This document shows positions 36,533 through 50,568 of a stretch of 64,000 bases of DNA, piece by piece. Below the pieces are notes generated by a model. The model had not been told where the DNA came from. It saw nothing but the letters and a program-made list of their open reading frames with translations, and did not search any database. Position numbers and translations under genes: made by a program. How positions within the stretch are numbered: position 1 is the stretch's first letter; the number at the start of each line of letters is the position of its first letter. This stretch comes from Massilia sp. WG5 (GTDB taxonomy: Bacteria; Pseudomonadota; Gammaproteobacteria; Burkholderiales; Burkholderiaceae_D). The stretch spans positions 5,580,001 to 5,644,000 of the forward strand of contig NZ_CP012640.2 in NCBI RefSeq assembly GCF_001412595.2. The letters are read 5' to 3'.

Positions 36533-37459
36533 ATGATGTTGTCCCGACGTTCCATCTTGTTCGCCACGGCCGCTGCCGCGCTGCTCGCCGGCTGCGGCAG
36601 CACGCCCACCCAGCCCGCCGCCTCCGTCGCCGCCGCCCCCGCCCCGCAGCCCACGCCCCGCAAGCTCAGGATCGGCCTGGCCCTCGGCGGCGGCGCCGCG
36701 CGCGGCTTTGCCCACATCGGCGTGATCAAGGCCCTCGAAGCCCAGGGCATCGTGCCCGACATCGTGGTCGGCACCAGCGCCGGCTCGGTGGTCGGCGCGA
36801 TGTACGCTTACGGCTACAACGGTTTCACGCTGCAGAAGATGGCCCTGGAGATGGACGAGGCCTCGATTTCCGACTGGGCCCTGCCTTTCTTCAGCAAGTC
36901 CCCGGGCGTGCTGAAGGGCGAGGCCCTGCAGGCGTATGTAAACAAGGCCGTCCACAACCAGCCCATCGAAAAACTGAAGATCCCCTTCGGCGCGGTCGCG
37001 ACCGACCTGAAGACCGGCCAGCCGATCCTGTTCAGGCGCGGCAATACCGGCATGGCGGTGCGCGCCTCGTCGGCGGTGCCGAGCGTATTCCAGCCGGTGA
37101 GCATCGCCGGCCACACCTACGTCGATGGCGGCCTGGTGGCGCCGGTGCCGGTGCGCTTCGCCAGGGAGATGGGCGCCGAATTCATCATCGCCGTGAATAT
37201 TTCGAGCGCGACCGAGGCCCAGGCCACGGCCAGCTCGCTTGACGTGCTGATGCAGACCTTTACCATCATGGGCCAGCGCCTGAACCAGCACGAACTGAAG
37301 GACGCCGACGTCGTCATCACCCCGGCCCTCGGGGCAATGGGCAGCGCCGACTTCAATGGCCGCAACCTGGCGGTGCTGGCCGGCGAACAGGCCGCAGCGT
37401 CGGTCATGTCGCAGCTGAAGGCCAGGCTCAAGGCCAAGGCTTTGAGCCCGGCTCCCTGA
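36533..37459 (+). CDS. Patatin-like phospholipase lipoprotein (RssA-like)
   Basis: 308-residue patatin-family hydrolase. The N-terminus is a lipoprotein signal (SRRSILFATAAAALLAGC), so it is anchored in the envelope. The oxyanion GGGAARGFAHIG, the nucleophile GTSAGSVVGA and the dyad Asp in DGGLVAPVP are present. Start chosen at the ATG giving this signal; an adjacent ATG one codon later is equivalent. It lies 63 bp after phoR and may be part of the Pho operon by read-through, which would fit phospholipid phosphate recovery, but no Pho box is seen upstream of it. Confidence 0.85.
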   Translation: MMLSRRSILFATAAAALLAGCGSTPTQPAASVAAAPAPQPTPRKLRIGLALGGGAARGFAHIGVIKALEAQGIVPDIVVGTSAGSVVGAMYAYGYNGFTLQKMALEMDEASISDWALPFFSKSPGVLKGEALQAYVNKAVHNQPIEKLKIPFGAVATDLKTGQPILFRRGNTGMAVRASSAVPSVFQPVSIAGHTYVDGGLVAPVPVRFAREMGAEFIIAVNISSATEAQATASSLDVLMQTFTIMGQRLNQHELKDADVVITPALGAMGSADFNGRNLAVLAGEQAAASVMSQLKARLKAKALSPAP

Positions 37460-37501
37460 GTCCTTGCCGAGAATTACAACCACCACATAGGAAGACAAGA
37501 G

Positions 37502-37909
37502 ATGCAAACCAAGCCTTTTCTGACCCTCGAAGACGCCAAGAAGATGGCCGCCGCCGCGGAAGCGGAAGCCGTCGCCAACAAGTGGAACGTCGTGATCACC
37601 ATCGTCGATGACGGCGGCCACCTGCTGTGGCTGCAGCGCATGGATGGCGCGGCCCCGATCTCCTCGCAGATCGCCGCGCAGAAAGCCAAGACCGCCGCGC
37701 TGGGCCGCCGCGAATCGAAAGTCTATGAAGACATGATCAACAACGGCCGCGTGTCCTTCCTGAGCGCACCGGAACTGCAGGGCATGCTGGAAGGCGGCGT
37801 GCCGGTCGTGGTCGATGGCCACACCATCGGCGCGGTGGGCGTCTCGGGCGTGAAGTCGACCGAAGATGCGCAGATCGCCAAGGCCGGCATCGCCGCGCTG
37901 AGCGCTTAA
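37502..37909 (+). CDS. GlcG/HbpS family protein (DUF336)
   Basis: 135-residue protein of the GlcG/HbpS family, some members of which bind haem or cobalamin-related ligands. Conserved elements are LTLEDAKKMAAAAEAEAVAN, VDDGGHLLWLQRMDGA, KAKTAALGRRE and the Gly-rich VVDGHTIGAVGVSGVKSTED. No signal peptide. GGAAGACAAGAG precedes the ATG. Role in this organism unknown. Confidence 0.85.
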   Translation: MQTKPFLTLEDAKKMAAAAEAEAVANKWNVVITIVDDGGHLLWLQRMDGAAPISSQIAAQKAKTAALGRRESKVYEDMINNGRVSFLSAPELQGMLEGGVPVVVDGHTIGAVGVSGVKSTEDAQIAKAGIAALSA

Positions 37910-37921
37910 TTTCTCGGTGGA

Positions 37922-38007
37922 ACGGCAGGTGAATGTAAGGATGTCCGATTGCCGCGTAGGACGATTCGCGCTATAATTCGGAAGTTTATCCATCACTCAC
38001 CTGCCGT
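37922..38007. repeat. Inverted repeat flanking the carA promoter
   Basis: ACGGCAGGTGA (37922-37932) and its exact complement TCACCTGCCGT (37997-38007) lie with their midpoint inside the spacer of the carA promoter, about 75 bp (roughly seven helical turns) apart. They could be paired operator half-sites for a looping regulator, or part of an RNA or repeat structure. Confidence 0.6.
37949..37977 (+). promoter_or_regulatory. Promoter of carAB
   Basis: TTGCCG (37949-37954), 17-bp spacer, perfect TATAAT (37972-37977). The predicted start is near 37984, giving a leader of about 147 nt before the carA TTG. Confidence 0.75.
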
Positions 38008-38130
38008 AGCGCTTACCCACTCACTCCTTCATCATAACGACCCGAGCGCGAGCGCAGCAGTACGGCTTTGCCGCTCATGATGGTCGGTCTGACGTGGCGC
38101 GGCTACGGCAACCTTCTTGGAGAGTTGCCC

Positions 38131-39309
38131 TTGCCGCCATTTTTTTCTGGCCCAGCCGTTCCAGCCATCCTGGCCCTCGCAGACGGAACCATTTTCAAAG
38201 GATATTCAATCGGAGCCATCGGTCACACGACCGGTGAAGTGGTGTTCAACACCGCGATCACGGGCTACCAGGAGATCCTTACCGACCCCAGCTATTCGCG
38301 TCAGATCGTTACCCTGACGTATCCGCACATCGGCAACCAGGGCGTGAACCCGGCCGACGTGGAGGCCTCGAAGGTGCATGCTGCCGGCCTCATCATTCGC
38401 GACCTGCCGCTGCTGGCATCGAACTTCCGCTCGACCCAATCGCTGTCGGACTACCTGAAGCAGGAAAACGTGGTTGCCATCGCCGGCATCGACACGCGCA
38501 AGCTGACCCGCATCCTGCGCGAGAAGGGCGCCCAGAACGGCGCCATCCTGACCGCCCAGCAGGGCGTGGAGCCGTCGGAAGCGCAGGCGCTCGAACTGGC
38601 GCGCTCCTTCCCGGGCCTGAACGGCATGGACCTGGCCAAGGTCGTGTCGGTGAAAGAGCCCTACGTCTTCACCGAGACCGAATGGAAGCTGGGCGAAGGC
38701 TTCGGCAAGCAGGACAACCCGCAATTCCACGTGGTCGCCTTCGACTACGGCGTCAAGCGCAACATCCTGCGCATGCTGGCCGAGCGCGGCTGCAAGGTGA
38801 CCGTGCTGCCGGCCCAGGCCACCGCCGCCGAGGCGCTGGCCCTGAACCCGGACGGCATCTTCCTGGCCAACGGCCCCGGCGACCCGGCCGCCTGCGACTA
38901 CGCGATCGAAGCGACCAAACAGGTGATCGATTCGGGCATCCCGACCTTCGGCATCTGCCTCGGCCACCAGATCATGGCCCTGGCCTCGGGCGCCAAGACG
39001 CTCAAGATGAAGTTCGGCCACCACGGCGCCAACCACCCGGTGCAGGACCTGGATTCGAAGAAGGTCCTGATCACCTCGCAGAACCACGGTTTCGCGGTGG
39101 ACCAGGAGACCCTGCCGGCCAACTGCCGCGTGACCCACGTCTCGCTGTTCGACGGCTCGCTGCAGGGCTTCGAACGCACGGACAAGCCGGCATTCTGCTT
39201 CCAGGGCCACCCGGAAGCCTCGCCCGGCCCGACCGACGTCTCGTATCTGTTCGACCGTTTCATCAGCCTCATGCAACAAGCCAAAGCCAAGACTCAGGAG
39301 AAGAAATAA
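38131..39309 (+). CDS. carA: Carbamoyl-phosphate synthase small chain
   Basis: 392-residue glutaminase subunit supplying ammonia for carbamoyl phosphate (arginine and pyrimidines). The N-terminal domain has [14 protein letters not shown] and [20 protein letters not shown]; the class I amidotransferase domain has the nucleophile in GICLGHQ and the His-Glu pair in [11 protein letters not shown]. The start is taken as TTG at 38131, because GGAGAG lies six bases upstream and the N-terminus [19 protein letters not shown] fits; the frame is open upstream but has no better site. carB follows with no spacer. Confidence 0.95.
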   Translation: MPPFFSGPAVPAILALADGTIFKGYSIGAIGHTTGEVVFNTAITGYQEILTDPSYSRQIVTLTYPHIGNQGVNPADVEASKVHAAGLIIRDLPLLASNFRSTQSLSDYLKQENVVAIAGIDTRKLTRILREKGAQNGAILTAQQGVEPSEAQALELARSFPGLNGMDLAKVVSVKEPYVFTETEWKLGEGFGKQDNPQFHVVAFDYGVKRNILRMLAERGCKVTVLPAQATAAEALALNPDGIFLANGPGDPAACDYAIEATKQVIDSGIPTFGICLGHQIMALASGAKTLKMKFGHHGANHPVQDLDSKKVLITSQNHGFAVDQETLPANCRVTHVSLFDGSLQGFERTDKPAFCFQGHPEASPGPTDVSYLFDRFISLMQQAKAKTQEKK

Positions 39310-42540
<3,231 letters not shown>

Positions 42541-42575
42541 GCACCAGGGCAGTACAGTAGCAGCAAGTAATTTAG

Positions 42576-42617
42576 ACCACACAGCTCGCGCGGCGCGCCG
42601 CGAGGGCTGTGTGGTTT
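42576..42617 (+). terminator. Hairpin terminator after carB
   Basis: ACCACACAGC...GCTGTGTGGT with an inner TCGCG/CGCGA stem forms a strong hairpin followed by TTTC, 36 bp after the carB stop. It probably limits read-through into greA, whose ATG is 23 bp later. Confidence 0.75.
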
Positions 42618-42639
42618 TCACTTTTCTATACAGATAACC

Positions 42640-43113
42640 ATGAACACTCCATTGACCAAACATGGCGCCGAACTCCTGAAGGAAGAACTGCACCAGCTCA
42701 AGACCAAGGAGCGCCGCAACGTGATCGATGCGATCGCCGAAGCGCGTTCGCATGGTGACCTGTCCGAAAACGCCGAATACGATGCCGCCAAGGAGCGCCA
42801 GGCCTTCGTCGAGGGCCGCATCGCCGAGCTCGAACAGAAGCTGTCGACCGCCCAGGTCATCGATCCGTCCACCCTCGACGCCGAAGGCCGCGTGGTGTTC
42901 GCCTCGACCGTCGACCTCGAAGACATCGAAGGCGGCCAGAAAGTGACCTACCAGATCGTCGGCATCGACGAAGCCGACCTGAAGCAGAACAAGGTGTCCG
43001 TCACCTCGCCGATCGCGCGCGCCCTGATCGGCAAGTACGCCGGCGACGTGGTCGAAGTGCAGGCCCCGTCGGGCCCGCGCGAATACGAGATCCTCGAAGT
43101 CCGCTACGTCTGA
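42640..43113 (+). CDS. greA: Transcription elongation factor GreA
   Basis: 157-residue cleavage factor that rescues backtracked RNA polymerase. The N-terminal coiled coil shows ERRNVIDAIAEARSHGDLSENAEYDAAKERQ, including the acidic tip residues (Asp/Glu of GDLSENAEYD), and the C-terminal FKBP-like domain ends YEILEVRYV. No Shine-Dalgarno sequence is obvious; the start fits the family. The DUF4149 gene follows after 14 bp. Confidence 0.97.
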   Translation: MNTPLTKHGAELLKEELHQLKTKERRNVIDAIAEARSHGDLSENAEYDAAKERQAFVEGRIAELEQKLSTAQVIDPSTLDAEGRVVFASTVDLEDIEGGQKVTYQIVGIDEADLKQNKVSVTSPIARALIGKYAGDVVEVQAPSGPREYEILEVRYV

Positions 43114-43127
43114 GGCGGGACGGGGCC

Positions 43128-43568
43128 ATGCTGGCGAATGCGCGCCTGGTGCTGGCTGCCCTGTGGGCGGGCAGCGTGTGGGCGCTCAGTTACCTGGCCG
43201 CGCCGAGCGCCTTCGCGGTCCTCGACAGCACCCAGGCCGGCAATGTGGTCGGCGTGATGCTGACCCGCCTGGCCTGGCTGTCGATGGTACTGGCGCCGCT
43301 GCTGGCGGTGCTGGTGTCGCGCGCCGGCGATCTGGAGCCGAAGCGCCGCCGCCGGCTGTACTGGCTGATCGGCGGCATGCTGGCCTGCAGCCTGGTCGTC
43401 TACCTGGGGCTGCAGCCGATGATGGCGGCGATCCGCGAGGCGGCCGGACCGGCCGGGGTGCGGGCGTCGCCGCAGTGGGGCACCTTCGCCGCCCTGCATG
43501 GCGCGTCGCAGGTGCTGTACCTCGTCGAGTCCGTGCTGGGAGTCTTCCTGGTCGTGAAAGCACGGTAG
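43128..43568 (+). CDS. DUF4149 membrane protein
   Basis: 146-residue integral membrane protein of the DUF4149 family with four hydrophobic helices (near residues 5-28, 40-62, 78-97 and 120-143). The N-terminal ALWAGSVWALSYLAAPSAF is typical. Often found beside greA and yhbY in Burkholderiales. Function unknown. Confidence 0.85.
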   Translation: MLANARLVLAALWAGSVWALSYLAAPSAFAVLDSTQAGNVVGVMLTRLAWLSMVLAPLLAVLVSRAGDLEPKRRRRLYWLIGGMLACSLVVYLGLQPMMAAIREAAGPAGVRASPQWGTFAALHGASQVLYLVESVLGVFLVVKAR

Positions 43569-43569
43569 G

Positions 43570-43588
43570 GTGGGCTCTCCGAGCCCAC
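43570..43588. repeat. Short palindrome GTGGGCTC/GAGCCCAC
   Basis: A perfect 8-bp stem with a TCC loop directly after the DUF4149 stop, in the context TAGGGTGGGCTC. It resembles a dispersed GGGTGGGC-type repeat that I associate with Massilia-like genomes; only one copy is in this window. Confidence 0.45.
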
Positions 43589-43610
43589 GTTGATGGCGGC
43601 AAGGCGAAAA

Positions 43611-43637
43611 AAAACCGGGAAGGCCCCGGTTGTTTTT
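43611..43637. terminator. Terminator between DUF4149 gene and yhbY
   Basis: AACCGGG and CCCGGTT form a 7-bp stem with A tracts before and GTTTTT after, a bidirectional intrinsic terminator between convergent genes. Confidence 0.9.
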
Positions 43638-43653
43638 CAAGCCGCTCGCCTTT

Positions 43654-44121
43654 TTACTTGAGCGCGGTTTTCTTGCTGCTGGCCTGGCGCGGCTTGGCGC
43701 GCTTGACGTTGCCGCCCTGGGTCACGCGTTCGTTCCCCTTCAGCAGGACCTTGGTGACGCTGGGCTTCTTGGTGCCGCTCGGGCTCGGCTTGACGATGGT
43801 GACTTCGCGCATGCCCTTGCCGGCCTTGACCGAACGTTCCTTGACGGCTTCCTTCTTCGGGCGATACAGGACCAGCAGTTTGCCGATATGCTGTACGGGC
43901 GCCGCTTCCAGTTCTTCGCAGACCTGCTCGTAGATGGCGATGCGCGCTTCGCGGTCGTCGCCGAACACGCGGACCTTGATGAGGCCGTGTGCGTCCAGGC
44001 TGGACGAGATTTCTTTCATGACGGCCTCGGTCAGGCCGGCTTCGCCGATCATGACGACGGGGCTGAGCCCGTGAGCTTCCGCACGAAGGGCCGCGCGCTC
44101 GGCCGGTGTAAGTTTGATCAT
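43654..44121 (-). CDS. yhbY: YhbY-type CRM domain RNA-binding protein
   Basis: 155-residue protein. Residues 1-97 are the CRM domain that binds pre-50S ribosomes: MIKLTPAERAALRAEAHGLSPVVMIGEAGLT, IKVRVFGDDREAR and the GxxG-like LLVLYRP end. Unlike the ~97-residue E. coli protein it has a ~55-residue basic, disordered tail rich in Lys, Ser and Thr. Divergent from rlmE across 46 bp, a pairing conserved in proteobacteria. Confidence 0.92.
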   Translation of the reverse strand: MIKLTPAERAALRAEAHGLSPVVMIGEAGLTEAVMKEISSSLDAHGLIKVRVFGDDREARIAIYEQVCEELEAAPVQHIGKLLVLYRPKKEAVKERSVKAGKGMREVTIVKPSPSGTKKPSVTKVLLKGNERVTQGGNVKRAKPRQASSKKTALK

Positions 44122-44167
44122 AATGGTTCTTTTTTGATGTACCTAATAAAAGCAGTATTTTACGCGA

Positions 44168-44806
44168 ATGGCCAAGAACAAATTCAATAAAAACTGGATA
44201 CACGACCACATTAACGACCCGTATGTCAAATTGGCACAGAAAGAGGGTTATCGTGCGCGTGCAGCCTACAAGCTGAAAGAGATCGACGAGGCCGAAAAGC
44301 TGATCAAGCCGGGCCAGGTCATCGTCGACCTCGGCTGCACGCCCGGCAGCTGGGGCCAGTACACCCGTCGCAAGCTGGCCGGCGGCGAGGATGGCGGCAT
44401 CAAGGGCACGATCATCGGCCTGGATATGCTGCCGATGGAGCCGATCGCCGACATGCATTTCATCCAGGGTGACTTCCGCGAGGAAGAAGTGCTCGATCAA
44501 CTGGCGGCTGTGCTGGAAGGCCGGCAAGCCGACCTGGTGCTGTCGGACATGGCGCCTAACCTGTCCGGGATCCCATCGGCGGATGCGGCGCGCATGGAGC
44601 ATTTGATCGAAATCGCTATTGAGTTTTCTCAAGCGCACCTAAAGCCCTCCGGCGCATTGTTAGTAAAATGCTTTAAGGACATGGGTTTTACGCAAATACT
44701 TGAACTGTTTCGCAAGGAATTCAAGGTGGTCAAACAGATCAAGCCGAAGGCCAGCCGCGATAAATCGTCCGAAATTTTCCTGCTGGGGCGTGGTCTCAAG
44801 AATTAA
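44168..44806 (+). CDS. rlmE: 23S rRNA 2'-O-ribose U2552 methyltransferase RlmE
   Basis: 212-residue SAM-dependent methyltransferase (FtsJ/RrmJ). The N-terminal [20 protein letters not shown] and [13 protein letters not shown] carry the catalytic Lys, [13 protein letters not shown] is the SAM loop, [12 protein letters not shown] carries the Asp, and KCFKDMGF and [13 protein letters not shown] supply further catalytic residues. Base composition is slightly less GC-rich in the last third. ftsH follows after 259 bp. Confidence 0.97.
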   Translation: MAKNKFNKNWIHDHINDPYVKLAQKEGYRARAAYKLKEIDEAEKLIKPGQVIVDLGCTPGSWGQYTRRKLAGGEDGGIKGTIIGLDMLPMEPIADMHFIQGDFREEEVLDQLAAVLEGRQADLVLSDMAPNLSGIPSADAARMEHLIEIAIEFSQAHLKPSGALLVKCFKDMGFTQILELFRKEFKVVKQIKPKASRDKSSEIFLLGRGLKN

Positions 44807-44987
44807 TTGGAGATCCAGCCTTGATATTCGTGGGGAGGACCGCACATCAGCAACGGGTGGTGAGTCTGGCGAAGCCGCCTGGCGCTATCCGGTCGGGGCC
44901 TGCGATACTTATTCGTGCGCATCGGAAATAAAAAACCGTTATAGTGACGGGATAAAGCTTCAAGAGCGGGCTTCAGGGCGGCTGTGC

Positions 44988-45016
44988 GTGGCACCGCTTG
45001 CTTATTGCGGTAAAAT
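44988..45016 (+). promoter_or_regulatory. Candidate promoter of ftsH
   Basis: GTGGCA (44988-44993) and TAAAAT (45011-45016), 17 bp apart, about 50 bp before the ftsH start. No heat-shock consensus was seen. Confidence 0.45.
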
Positions 45017-45065
45017 CCGTGTTTGAAACAATGGGAAAAGATGCGTCCGCATCAGAGGAGTTTTC

Positions 45066-46949
<1,884 letters not shown>

Positions 46950-46980
46950 TCGCTGGAGTACCTGCCTGAAGGCATTCACG

Positions 46981-47008
46981 AAAGACACCCTGCGGGGTGT
47001 CTTTTTTT
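46981..47008 (+). terminator. Terminator after ftsH
   Basis: AAAGACACCC-TGCG-GGGTGTC followed by seven T residues, a strong intrinsic terminator 31 bp past the ftsH stop. folP begins only 24 bp later, so it needs its own promoter or read-through. Confidence 0.92.
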
Positions 47009-47031
47009 CTGCACCAAATTGTTCTTTTACT

Positions 47032-47871
47032 ATGCGTCAGTACTTACAATGCGGCCGTTTCGGCTTCGATCTTGCCCAGTGCCCCTTGGTCATGGGTATC
47101 CTCAACGTCACCCCCGATTCCTTCTCCGACGGCGGCCGCTACCAGGGCCTGGAATTCGCCATGGAGCGGGCCGAGCAGATGATCAAGGACGGGGTCGACA
47201 TCATCGACATCGGCGGCGAATCGACCCGCCCGGGCTCGCCCAGCGTTTCCGTCCCGGAAGAGCTCGCGCGCGTGATGCCCGTCATCTACGCCCTGCGCGA
47301 ACTCGGCTATGCACTGTCGATCGACACCTGCAAGCCGGAAGTGATGCGCGAAGCGATCATCGCCGGGGCCGACATGATCAACGACATCAATGCCTTCCGC
47401 GCGCCCGGTGCGATCGAGGCGGTGGCGGACAGCGATGTCGGCCTGTGCATCATGCATATGCAGGGCACGCCCCAGGATATGCAGTCCCAGCCTGTCTATC
47501 AGGATGTGGTGGAAGAGGTGATCGCTTTCCTGCGCGAGCGGGTCGAGGCCTTGCTGGCAGCCGGGGTCGCGCGGGACCGCGTCACGATTGACCCGGGATT
47601 TGGCTTTGGCAAGACTGTCGAGCATAATGTCACTTTGCTACGCAGCATTAGTCATATGCAGCGCGAACTGGGCCTGCCGGTATTGGCCGGGCTGTCGCGC
47701 AAGTCGATGATCGGCGCCCTGACCGGGCGCCCCGTCGAGCAGCGCCTGGGCGGCAGCCTGGGCGGCGCGTTGGCTGCGGTAGCGCAGGGCGCCCGCATCG
47801 TGCGGGTCCATGATGTCGCAGAGACGGCCGACGCACTCAAGGTGTGGAACGCAGCCGTCAATCCTAATTGA
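47032..47871 (+). CDS. folP: Dihydropteroate synthase
   Basis: 279-residue folate-pathway enzyme and sulfonamide target. The loop MGILNVTPDSFSDGG, the DIIDIGGESTRPG segment, MINDINAF and DPGFGFGKTVEHN are diagnostic; pABA-pocket residues in the SRKSM motif are intact. The ATG is 24 bp past the ftsH terminator; glmM follows after 15 bp. Confidence 0.98.
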   Translation: MRQYLQCGRFGFDLAQCPLVMGILNVTPDSFSDGGRYQGLEFAMERAEQMIKDGVDIIDIGGESTRPGSPSVSVPEELARVMPVIYALRELGYALSIDTCKPEVMREAIIAGADMINDINAFRAPGAIEAVADSDVGLCIMHMQGTPQDMQSQPVYQDVVEEVIAFLRERVEALLAAGVARDRVTIDPGFGFGKTVEHNVTLLRSISHMQRELGLPVLAGLSRKSMIGALTGRPVEQRLGGSLGGALAAVAQGARIVRVHDVAETADALKVWNAAVNPN

Positions 47872-47886
47872 ATAGAAGAGAACAAC

Positions 47887-49227
47887 ATGGCACGCAAATA
47901 TTTTGGTACGGACGGCATACGTGGACTGGTGGGCGAGGCGCCCATCACCCCTGATTTCGTGATGCGTCTCGGCTACGCCGCCGGCAAGGTGCTGGCCAAA
48001 GGGCGTACCGGCGCCAGCGGCCGTCCCAACGTGCTGATCGGCAAGGACACCCGCATCTCCGGCTACATGCTGGAGGCTGCGCTCGAAGCCGGCTTCTCGG
48101 CCGCCGGCGTCGACGTGATGCTGGCCGGTCCGATGCCGACCCCGGCCATCGCCTACCTGACCCGCGCCCTGCGCCTGCAGGCCGGCGTCGTGATCTCGGC
48201 GTCCCACAATCCCTTCCAGGACAACGGCATCAAGTTCTTCTCCGAGCACGGCACCAAGCTGCCGGACGCCGTCGAACTGGAAATCGAGGAAGCGATCGAC
48301 CAGCCGATGGGCTGCGTCTCGTCCGAAAAACTGGGCCGCGCGACCCGCCTGCGCGATGCCCAGGGCCGCTACATCGAATTCTGCAAGAGCACCTTCCCGA
48401 ACGAACTGGACCTGCGCGGCCTGAAGATCGTGGTCGACTGCGCCCACGGCGCCGCCTACGCCACTGCGCCGCACGTGTTCCATGAGCTGGGCGCCGAAGT
48501 GATCGAGCTGGGCACCAAGCCGGACGGCTTCAACATCAACGACGGCGTCGGCGCCACCGCGCCCAAGGCGATGGCCCAAGCCGTCGTCGAGCACAAGGCC
48601 GACCTCGGCATCGCGCTGGACGGCGACGCCGACCGCCTGATCATGTGCGACGCCAAGGGCCGCGTGTACAACGGCGACGAGCTGCTGTACGTGATGGTGC
48701 GCGCGCGCATGGCCACCGGCAAGGTGGCCGGCGCGGTCGGCACGCTGATGACGAATATGGCGCTCGAGGTCGCGTTCAAGGAAATGGACGTCGGCTTCGC
48801 GCGCGCCAAGGTCGGTGACCGCTACGTGCTGGAAATGATGCAGGAGAAAGGCTGGCTGTTCGGCGGCGAAGGCTCGGGCCACCTGCTGGCCCTCGACAAG
48901 CACAGCACCGGCGACGGCATCGTCTCGTCCCTGCAGGTGCTGGAAGCGCTCCGGCGCGGCAACCAGAGCCTGGCCGATTGCTGCAAGGACCTGGTGCTGT
49001 TCCCCCAGACCCTCATCAACGTGCGCGTGCAGCCGGGCTTCGACTGGACCAGGAACAATGCCATCGTTGGCGAGAAGGAGCTGGTGGAGCGCGAGCTGGG
49101 CGAGCGCGGCCGTGTGCTGATCCGCCCGTCGGGCACCGAACCGCTGGTGCGCGTGATGGTCGAGGCCAAGGAAGCCGGACTGGCGGAATCGATGGCCAGG
49201 CGCATCGCCGCGCGTTTCGAGGTCTGA
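47887..49227 (+). CDS. glmM: Phosphoglucosamine mutase
   Basis: 446-residue enzyme converting glucosamine-6-P to glucosamine-1-P for peptidoglycan and LPS precursors. N-terminal YFGTDGIRG, the phosphoserine loop [18 protein letters not shown] (phosphoserine within SASHN), the metal loop [10 protein letters not shown], and the sugar-binding GEGSGH and [12 protein letters not shown] motifs are all present. It overlaps nothing and is followed by the tRNA-Pro promoter. Confidence 0.98.
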   Translation: MARKYFGTDGIRGLVGEAPITPDFVMRLGYAAGKVLAKGRTGASGRPNVLIGKDTRISGYMLEAALEAGFSAAGVDVMLAGPMPTPAIAYLTRALRLQAGVVISASHNPFQDNGIKFFSEHGTKLPDAVELEIEEAIDQPMGCVSSEKLGRATRLRDAQGRYIEFCKSTFPNELDLRGLKIVVDCAHGAAYATAPHVFHELGAEVIELGTKPDGFNINDGVGATAPKAMAQAVVEHKADLGIALDGDADRLIMCDAKGRVYNGDELLYVMVRARMATGKVAGAVGTLMTNMALEVAFKEMDVGFARAKVGDRYVLEMMQEKGWLFGGEGSGHLLALDKHSTGDGIVSSLQVLEALRRGNQSLADCCKDLVLFPQTLINVRVQPGFDWTRNNAIVGEKELVERELGERGRVLIRPSGTEPLVRVMVEAKEAGLAESMARRIAARFEV

Positions 49228-49237
49228 CGGCCTTACA

Positions 49238-49266
49238 TTGACGCCTCAAGGCCGGCGGGGTATGAT
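49238..49266 (+). promoter_or_regulatory. Promoter of the tRNA-Pro/tRNA-Arg unit
   Basis: TTGACG (49238-49243), 17-bp spacer, TATGAT (49261-49266), ten bases before the tRNA-Pro 5' end. A near-consensus stable-RNA promoter. Confidence 0.8.
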
Positions 49267-49275
49267 CGTCTCAAT

Positions 49276-49352
49276 CGGAGTGTAGCGCAGCCCGGTAGCG
49301 CACCTGCTTTGGGAGCAGGGGGTCCAAGGTTCGAATCCTTGTACTCCGACCA
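49276..49352 (+). tRNA. tRNA-Pro (UGG)
   Basis: 77-nt cloverleaf: acceptor CGGAGTG/CACTCCG, D arm GCGC...GCGC, anticodon stem CCTGC/GCAGG with loop TTTGGGA (anticodon TGG), T arm with TTCGAAT and encoded CCA. Followed by a 7-bp hairpin (CGGACAA/TTGTCCG, 49397-49414) just before tRNA-Arg, a possible partial terminator or processing signal. Confidence 0.97.
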
Positions 49353-49418
49353 CCGTTTCGAACGCGGGCTGTCCTCGACGGCCCGTTTTCATTTCTCGGA
49401 CAAACTCTTGTCCGTCTT

Positions 49419-49495
<77 letters not shown>

Positions 49496-49587
49496 CCACA
49501 TTTCCTCCTTGCTAGCGGACGCCGCCACGGCAGCGATCATGTTAGTGTCCATTCCGACAACAACATCGATGGAACACAGGAGGAAAC

Positions 49588-50565
49588 ATGCCGTTTTGCC
49601 GATCGCCGTGGCCCGCCACCGCAGCGCGCAGCGCCGGCCTCGTGCTGGCGCTGGCCGTCTCGCTGGCCGCCCCCGTACAGGCCCAGGAACAGGCCGCATC
49701 CACGACGGGCGGCGAGGTGTTCACGCTCAAGCTGCCGACGACCGCCGTCGCGCCTTCGGAAGCGAACGGCAGCGTGCAGTTCATCGGCACCGCCACGGTC
49801 CTGATCCGTTACCAGGGCTTTACCATCCTGACCGACCCGAACTTCCTGCACAAGGGCGACCACGTGCACCTCGGCTATGGCCTCACCGCTGAACGCCTGA
49901 CCAATCCCGCCATCGAGCTGGACAAGCTGCCGCCGATCGACCTGGTGGTGCTGTCGCACATGCACGAAGACCACTTCGACAAGCTGGTGCAGGAAAAGCT
50001 GGCCAAGGACACGCCGATCGTCACCACCAGGGAAGCCGCAGCCGCGCTCAAGAAGCTCGGCTTCACGCGTACCACCGGACTCGGGAAATGGGACCAGGTC
50101 GAGGTCGAGAAGGGCGAGGCGCGCCTTCGCATCACGGCTGCGCCCGGTCGCCACGGCAAGGCCGGCATGCAAGCCCTGCTGCCCAGCGTGATGGGCTCGG
50201 TGCTCGACTTCGGCCCGGTCAAGGGCGTGCCGAACTACCGCATCTACATCAGCGGCGACACCCTCGTGTACGACGACCTGAAGAACATTCCGCAGCGCTT
50301 CCCCGGCATCGACCTCGCCCTGCTGCACCTGGGCGGGACCCGTATCCTGGGTGTGTTCAAGGTCACCATGGACGGCAAGGATGGCGTCCAGCTGCTGCAG
50401 ATCGTCCGCCCGCAGCATGCGATCCCGATCCACTACAACGACTACGACGTGTTCAAGTCGCCGCTGGCGGATTTCGCGCGCGAGGTCAAGGCGGCGGGAC
50501 TGGAAGAGCAGGTGAGCTATCTCGCGCACGGCGAGACCTACCATTTCACGCCGAGGGCGCACTGA
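49588..50565 (+). CDS. Exported metallo-beta-lactamase fold hydrolase (UlaG-like)
   Basis: 325-residue protein with a signal peptide (residues about 15-32, ending VQAQE) and an MBL fold of the UlaG/beta-lactamase superfamily 3 type. The zinc motif is LSHMHEDHFDKL; further ligands are in APGRHGKAG, YISGDTLVYDD and IPIHYNDYD. AGGAGG lies eight bases before the ATG. Substrate unknown; not a recognisable antibiotic resistance enzyme. It lies directly downstream of the two tRNA genes. Confidence 0.85.
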   Translation: MPFCRSPWPATAARSAGLVLALAVSLAAPVQAQEQAASTTGGEVFTLKLPTTAVAPSEANGSVQFIGTATVLIRYQGFTILTDPNFLHKGDHVHLGYGLTAERLTNPAIELDKLPPIDLVVLSHMHEDHFDKLVQEKLAKDTPIVTTREAAAALKKLGFTRTTGLGKWDQVEVEKGEARLRITAAPGRHGKAGMQALLPSVMGSVLDFGPVKGVPNYRIYISGDTLVYDDLKNIPQRFPGIDLALLHLGGTRILGVFKVTMDGKDGVQLLQIVRPQHAIPIHYNDYDVFKSPLADFAREVKAAGLEEQVSYLAHGETYHFTPRAH

Positions 50566-50568
50566 GGG

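Noticed and set aside
49588..50565. Antibiotic resistance metallo-beta-lactamase
   Set aside because: The sequence fits the UlaG-like hydrolase branch, not class B beta-lactamases.
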